Below are positions 31,582-33,338 of a stretch of 33,338 nucleotides of DNA, one piece after another; position 1 is the first letter of the stretch, and each line of letters starts with the position of its first letter. The notes under the pieces were generated by a model. It ran no database searches. It saw only the letters and a list, made by a program, of their open reading frames with translations, and was not told the DNA's origin. Both the position numbers and the translations under genes were made by a program. Source of the DNA: a bacterium (GTDB taxonomy: Bacteria > Cyanobacteriota > Vampirovibrionia > Gastranaerophilales > Gastranaerophilaceae). The stretch lies in assembly GCA_004558955.1 (NCBI GenBank), contig SFZC01000005.1, positions 1 through 33,338 of the forward strand, written 5' to 3'.

Positions 31582-33048
31582 TTACTTTTTAAGTTTCCAA
31601 AAATCTTTGTGGAACATTACAATAAACGGTATAATTTCAAGACGACCGACCAACATATCAAATATCATTATAAATTTTGACAAAGGTTGTAAATGTGCAA
31701 AACTTTGCATAGGGCCGACCTTATCCACAAGTCCCGGACCAATATCACCAATCGCAGTCAAGGAAGATGAGAAAGCCAAATTTACGTCCTTTTCAATATA
31801 CCCCAATATCAGTGAAGATATCGCACACAATCCGAAAAAACAGACAATAAAGAATATTGTTTGGCGAATTACGTCATTTTGAACAACTTTTCCGTCAATT
31901 TTAATCGACATAACCGCTTTCGGGTGTAAAATTTTATACAATTCGTTCTTTAAGAATTTGAAAAGAATTATATAACGGGTAATCTTGATACCGCCACCCG
32001 CAGACCCCGAACAGGAACTCACAAACATTGCAAAATACAAAACAATTTTTGCATCAAATGACCACATTATAAAATCTTCGTTCGCACTGCCTGTAGAAGT
32101 CGATAACGCCAAAGTTTGATAAATTGCGGCAGTAACGGCACGGAACGGCGAATAATCGTGTTGAGCCAATAATATAAGTGTCAAGACCAACGAAATTCCC
32201 AAAATTACGATTACATAAAATCTAAATTCTTCACTTTTCCAAAACAAAGATAAATTTTTGCGTTTGATAACTTTTGACTGCAATACAAAACTAGTACCCG
32301 CAATAAACATAAAACAAATAATAATCCAGTTTATTGCATTTGAGTGATATCCCAAAATACTTTGCGAATTGGGCGAAAAACCACCCGCAGAAAGGGTTGA
32401 AAAAGCATTACAAACCGCATCATATACAGGCATGCCTGCAAGCCACAACAATAAGGCACACAATACCGTCAAGCCTGCATAAATAAACCACAGAGCAGAA
32501 GCCGTATTTTTAATTCTCGGGGTGAATTTATCCTCGGTAGGTCCGGGAGATTCCGCAAAGAACATTTGACGCCCCGCAACCGCAAATTGAGGTAAAATTG
32601 CCACAAACAAGACGATAATTCCCATACCGCCCAACCATTGGGTCAATGAACGCCAAAACATCAAGGATTTCGGGATATCATACGAGGTTAAAATTGTCGC
32701 ACCCGTTGTTGTAATCCCAGAAACAGCCTCAAATAAAGAGTTTTCTATAGACATTCCGTACAAAAGATAAGGAATTGCGGCAATACAAGAAATTACAATC
32801 CAAGATAACGACACCACCATCAAGGCTTCAGATCTTTTAATATCGTTCAAATTTTCTTCTTCAGAGGTTAGTTTTACACACTTACGGATAATCAGACTTC
32901 CTGAAATTGCAATCCCTCCCGCAAGCAAAAACGGATTTAACATTGAGGTTTCATGATAATAAAGAGCTACCACCAGCGGCAAAAGCACCACAGGGCTAAA
33001 ATCTTTCAATATTAAATTTAAAGCACTTAATATATATTTAAAACGCAT
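31582..33048 (-). CDS. trkH: TrkH family potassium uptake protein, membrane subunit
   Basis: K+-translocating membrane subunit of the Trk/Ktr uptake system. 488 aa with about ten hydrophobic segments arranged as four MPM repeats. Filter-like loops: VSGITTTGATIL, AFSTLSAGGFSP, ALSTSTGSANED and TAIGDIGPGL. The SCSGSAGGGIKITRY segment is the conserved TrkH motif. The ATG directly abuts the trkA stop, so the two are one operon. Confidence 0.95.
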   Translation of the reverse strand: MRFKYILSALNLILKDFSPVVLLPLVVALYYHETSMLNPFLLAGGIAISGSLIIRKCVKLTSEEENLNDIKRSEALMVVSLSWIVISCIAAIPYLLYGMSIENSLFEAVSGITTTGATILTSYDIPKSLMFWRSLTQWLGGMGIIVLFVAILPQFAVAGRQMFFAESPGPTEDKFTPRIKNTASALWFIYAGLTVLCALLLWLAGMPVYDAVCNAFSTLSAGGFSPNSQSILGYHSNAINWIIICFMFIAGTSFVLQSKVIKRKNLSLFWKSEEFRFYVIVILGISLVLTLILLAQHDYSPFRAVTAAIYQTLALSTSTGSANEDFIMWSFDAKIVLYFAMFVSSCSGSAGGGIKITRYIILFKFLKNELYKILHPKAVMSIKIDGKVVQNDVIRQTIFFIVCFFGLCAISSLILGYIEKDVNLAFSSSLTAIGDIGPGLVDKVGPMQSFAHLQPLSKFIMIFDMLVGRLEIIPFIVMFHKDFWKLKK

Positions 33049-33338
33049 CTATATTACCTTGAAATAACTTTTTACTTTGTCCGCATTCTCTGCCTTCGTG
33101 AAAATAATCAAAATATCTTGAGATATTAATTTTGTATCCCCTTTTGGAATAATGACACTTGAACGACGTTGAACAACTCCAACAATCGCAGGAGCAGGAA
33201 ATCTCAAATCTTTGATAAACATTCCATCAAAATCTTTATTCAAAAGGATTTCCAAAACCTCACCTTCACCCTGTTCAACAAGTGCCAAAATATCTACCTC
33301 AGTTTCGTCAATATCATTGCGAACCTCGTTGATTGCAG
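33049..33338 (-). CDS. trkA: Trk system K+ uptake regulatory subunit TrkA (5' end cut by window edge)
   Basis: C-terminal part of the cytosolic, NAD(H)-binding regulator that gates TrkH. The frame is open to the window edge; about 96 residues are visible and the start lies outside. An NDIDETEVDILALVEQGEG stretch leads into a TrkA-C (RCK_C) domain: LRFPAPAIVGVVQRR, then SVIIPKGDTKLISQDILIIF. The TTG at 33288 is internal to the gene and not a start. The TAG stop is immediately followed by the trkH ATG. Confidence 0.9.
   Translation of the reverse strand, partial: AINEVRNDIDETEVDILALVEQGEGEVLEILLNKDFDGMFIKDLRFPAPAIVGVVQRRSSVIIPKGDTKLISQDILIIFTKAENADKVKSYFKVI

Noticed and set aside
1..33338. CRISPR arrays, tRNA, rRNA, prophage or toxin-antitoxin modules
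   Set aside because: No regular direct repeats with spacers, no cloverleaf-like sequence with CCA or T-loop, and no phage or paired small toxin genes could be supported.

Overview
This is a low-GC bacterial chromosome segment, densely coded on both strands, with housekeeping genes in short operons and no rRNA, tRNA, CRISPR array, phage module or complete insertion sequence that I can recognise. The best taxonomic clue is the ATP synthase cluster: a - c - b' - b - delta - alpha - (extra gene) - gamma, with paired b' and b subunits and with beta and epsilon absent. That is the split atp arrangement typical of cyanobacteria and relatives, but the gamma subunit seems to lack the regulatory insert of photosynthetic forms. 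With the low GC, anaerobe-type genes (Rex, a 2-hydroxyacyl-CoA dehydratase-family protein) and several lineage-specific unknowns, I infer a non-photosynthetic relative of cyanobacteria (Melainabacteria/Vampirovibrionia, e.g. gut Gastranaerophilales). This is inference; no search was run.

Layout: 1-6250 is read leftward: ligA (cut by the window edge) behind an agmatinase-family gene, a small unknown gene, queF-yraN and a dicarboxylate/amino-acid:cation symporter. The spacers between 2.23 and 3.63 kb hold interspersed repeats, related to one at 21.2-21.4 kb. 6.4-10.06 kb holds a small unknown ORF, coaX behind a Shine-Dalgarno-sequestering hairpin, an antisense remnant of an XRE-type regulator, the redox repressor rex, and a rightward thioesterase-rluB-coaE operon. 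10.1-15.5 kb is the ATP synthase operon, with a membrane-anchored zinc-finger protein gene between atpA and atpG. 15.5-19.0 kb is a leftward pair of large paralogous membrane proteins of unknown function.

19.3-21.1 kb has a small unknown gene and rsmH-ftsL-like (a piece of the division/cell wall cluster). 21.2-25.8 kb has a MITE-like repeat, a GAF plus degenerate HD-GYP protein, a 2-hydroxyacyl-CoA dehydratase-family protein behind an operator-like dyad, a small helical protein, maf, and an orphan NarL-type response regulator. 25.9-33.3 kb has a divergent alpha-amylase-superfamily protein, a calpain-like cysteine-protease-fold protein, an LppM-like lipoprotein, an RlmD/TrmA-family RNA methyltransferase and the trkA-trkH potassium uptake pair (trkA cut by the window edge).

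The strongest candidates for new biology are: the paralogous membrane-protein pair; the zinc-finger membrane gene inside the atp operon; the HD-GYP protein that has lost metal ligands; the calpain-like protein; the TIR-bounded repeat family; and recurrent near-leaderless promoters, with TATAAT-like boxes 3-9 nt from start codons that lack a Shine-Dalgarno.
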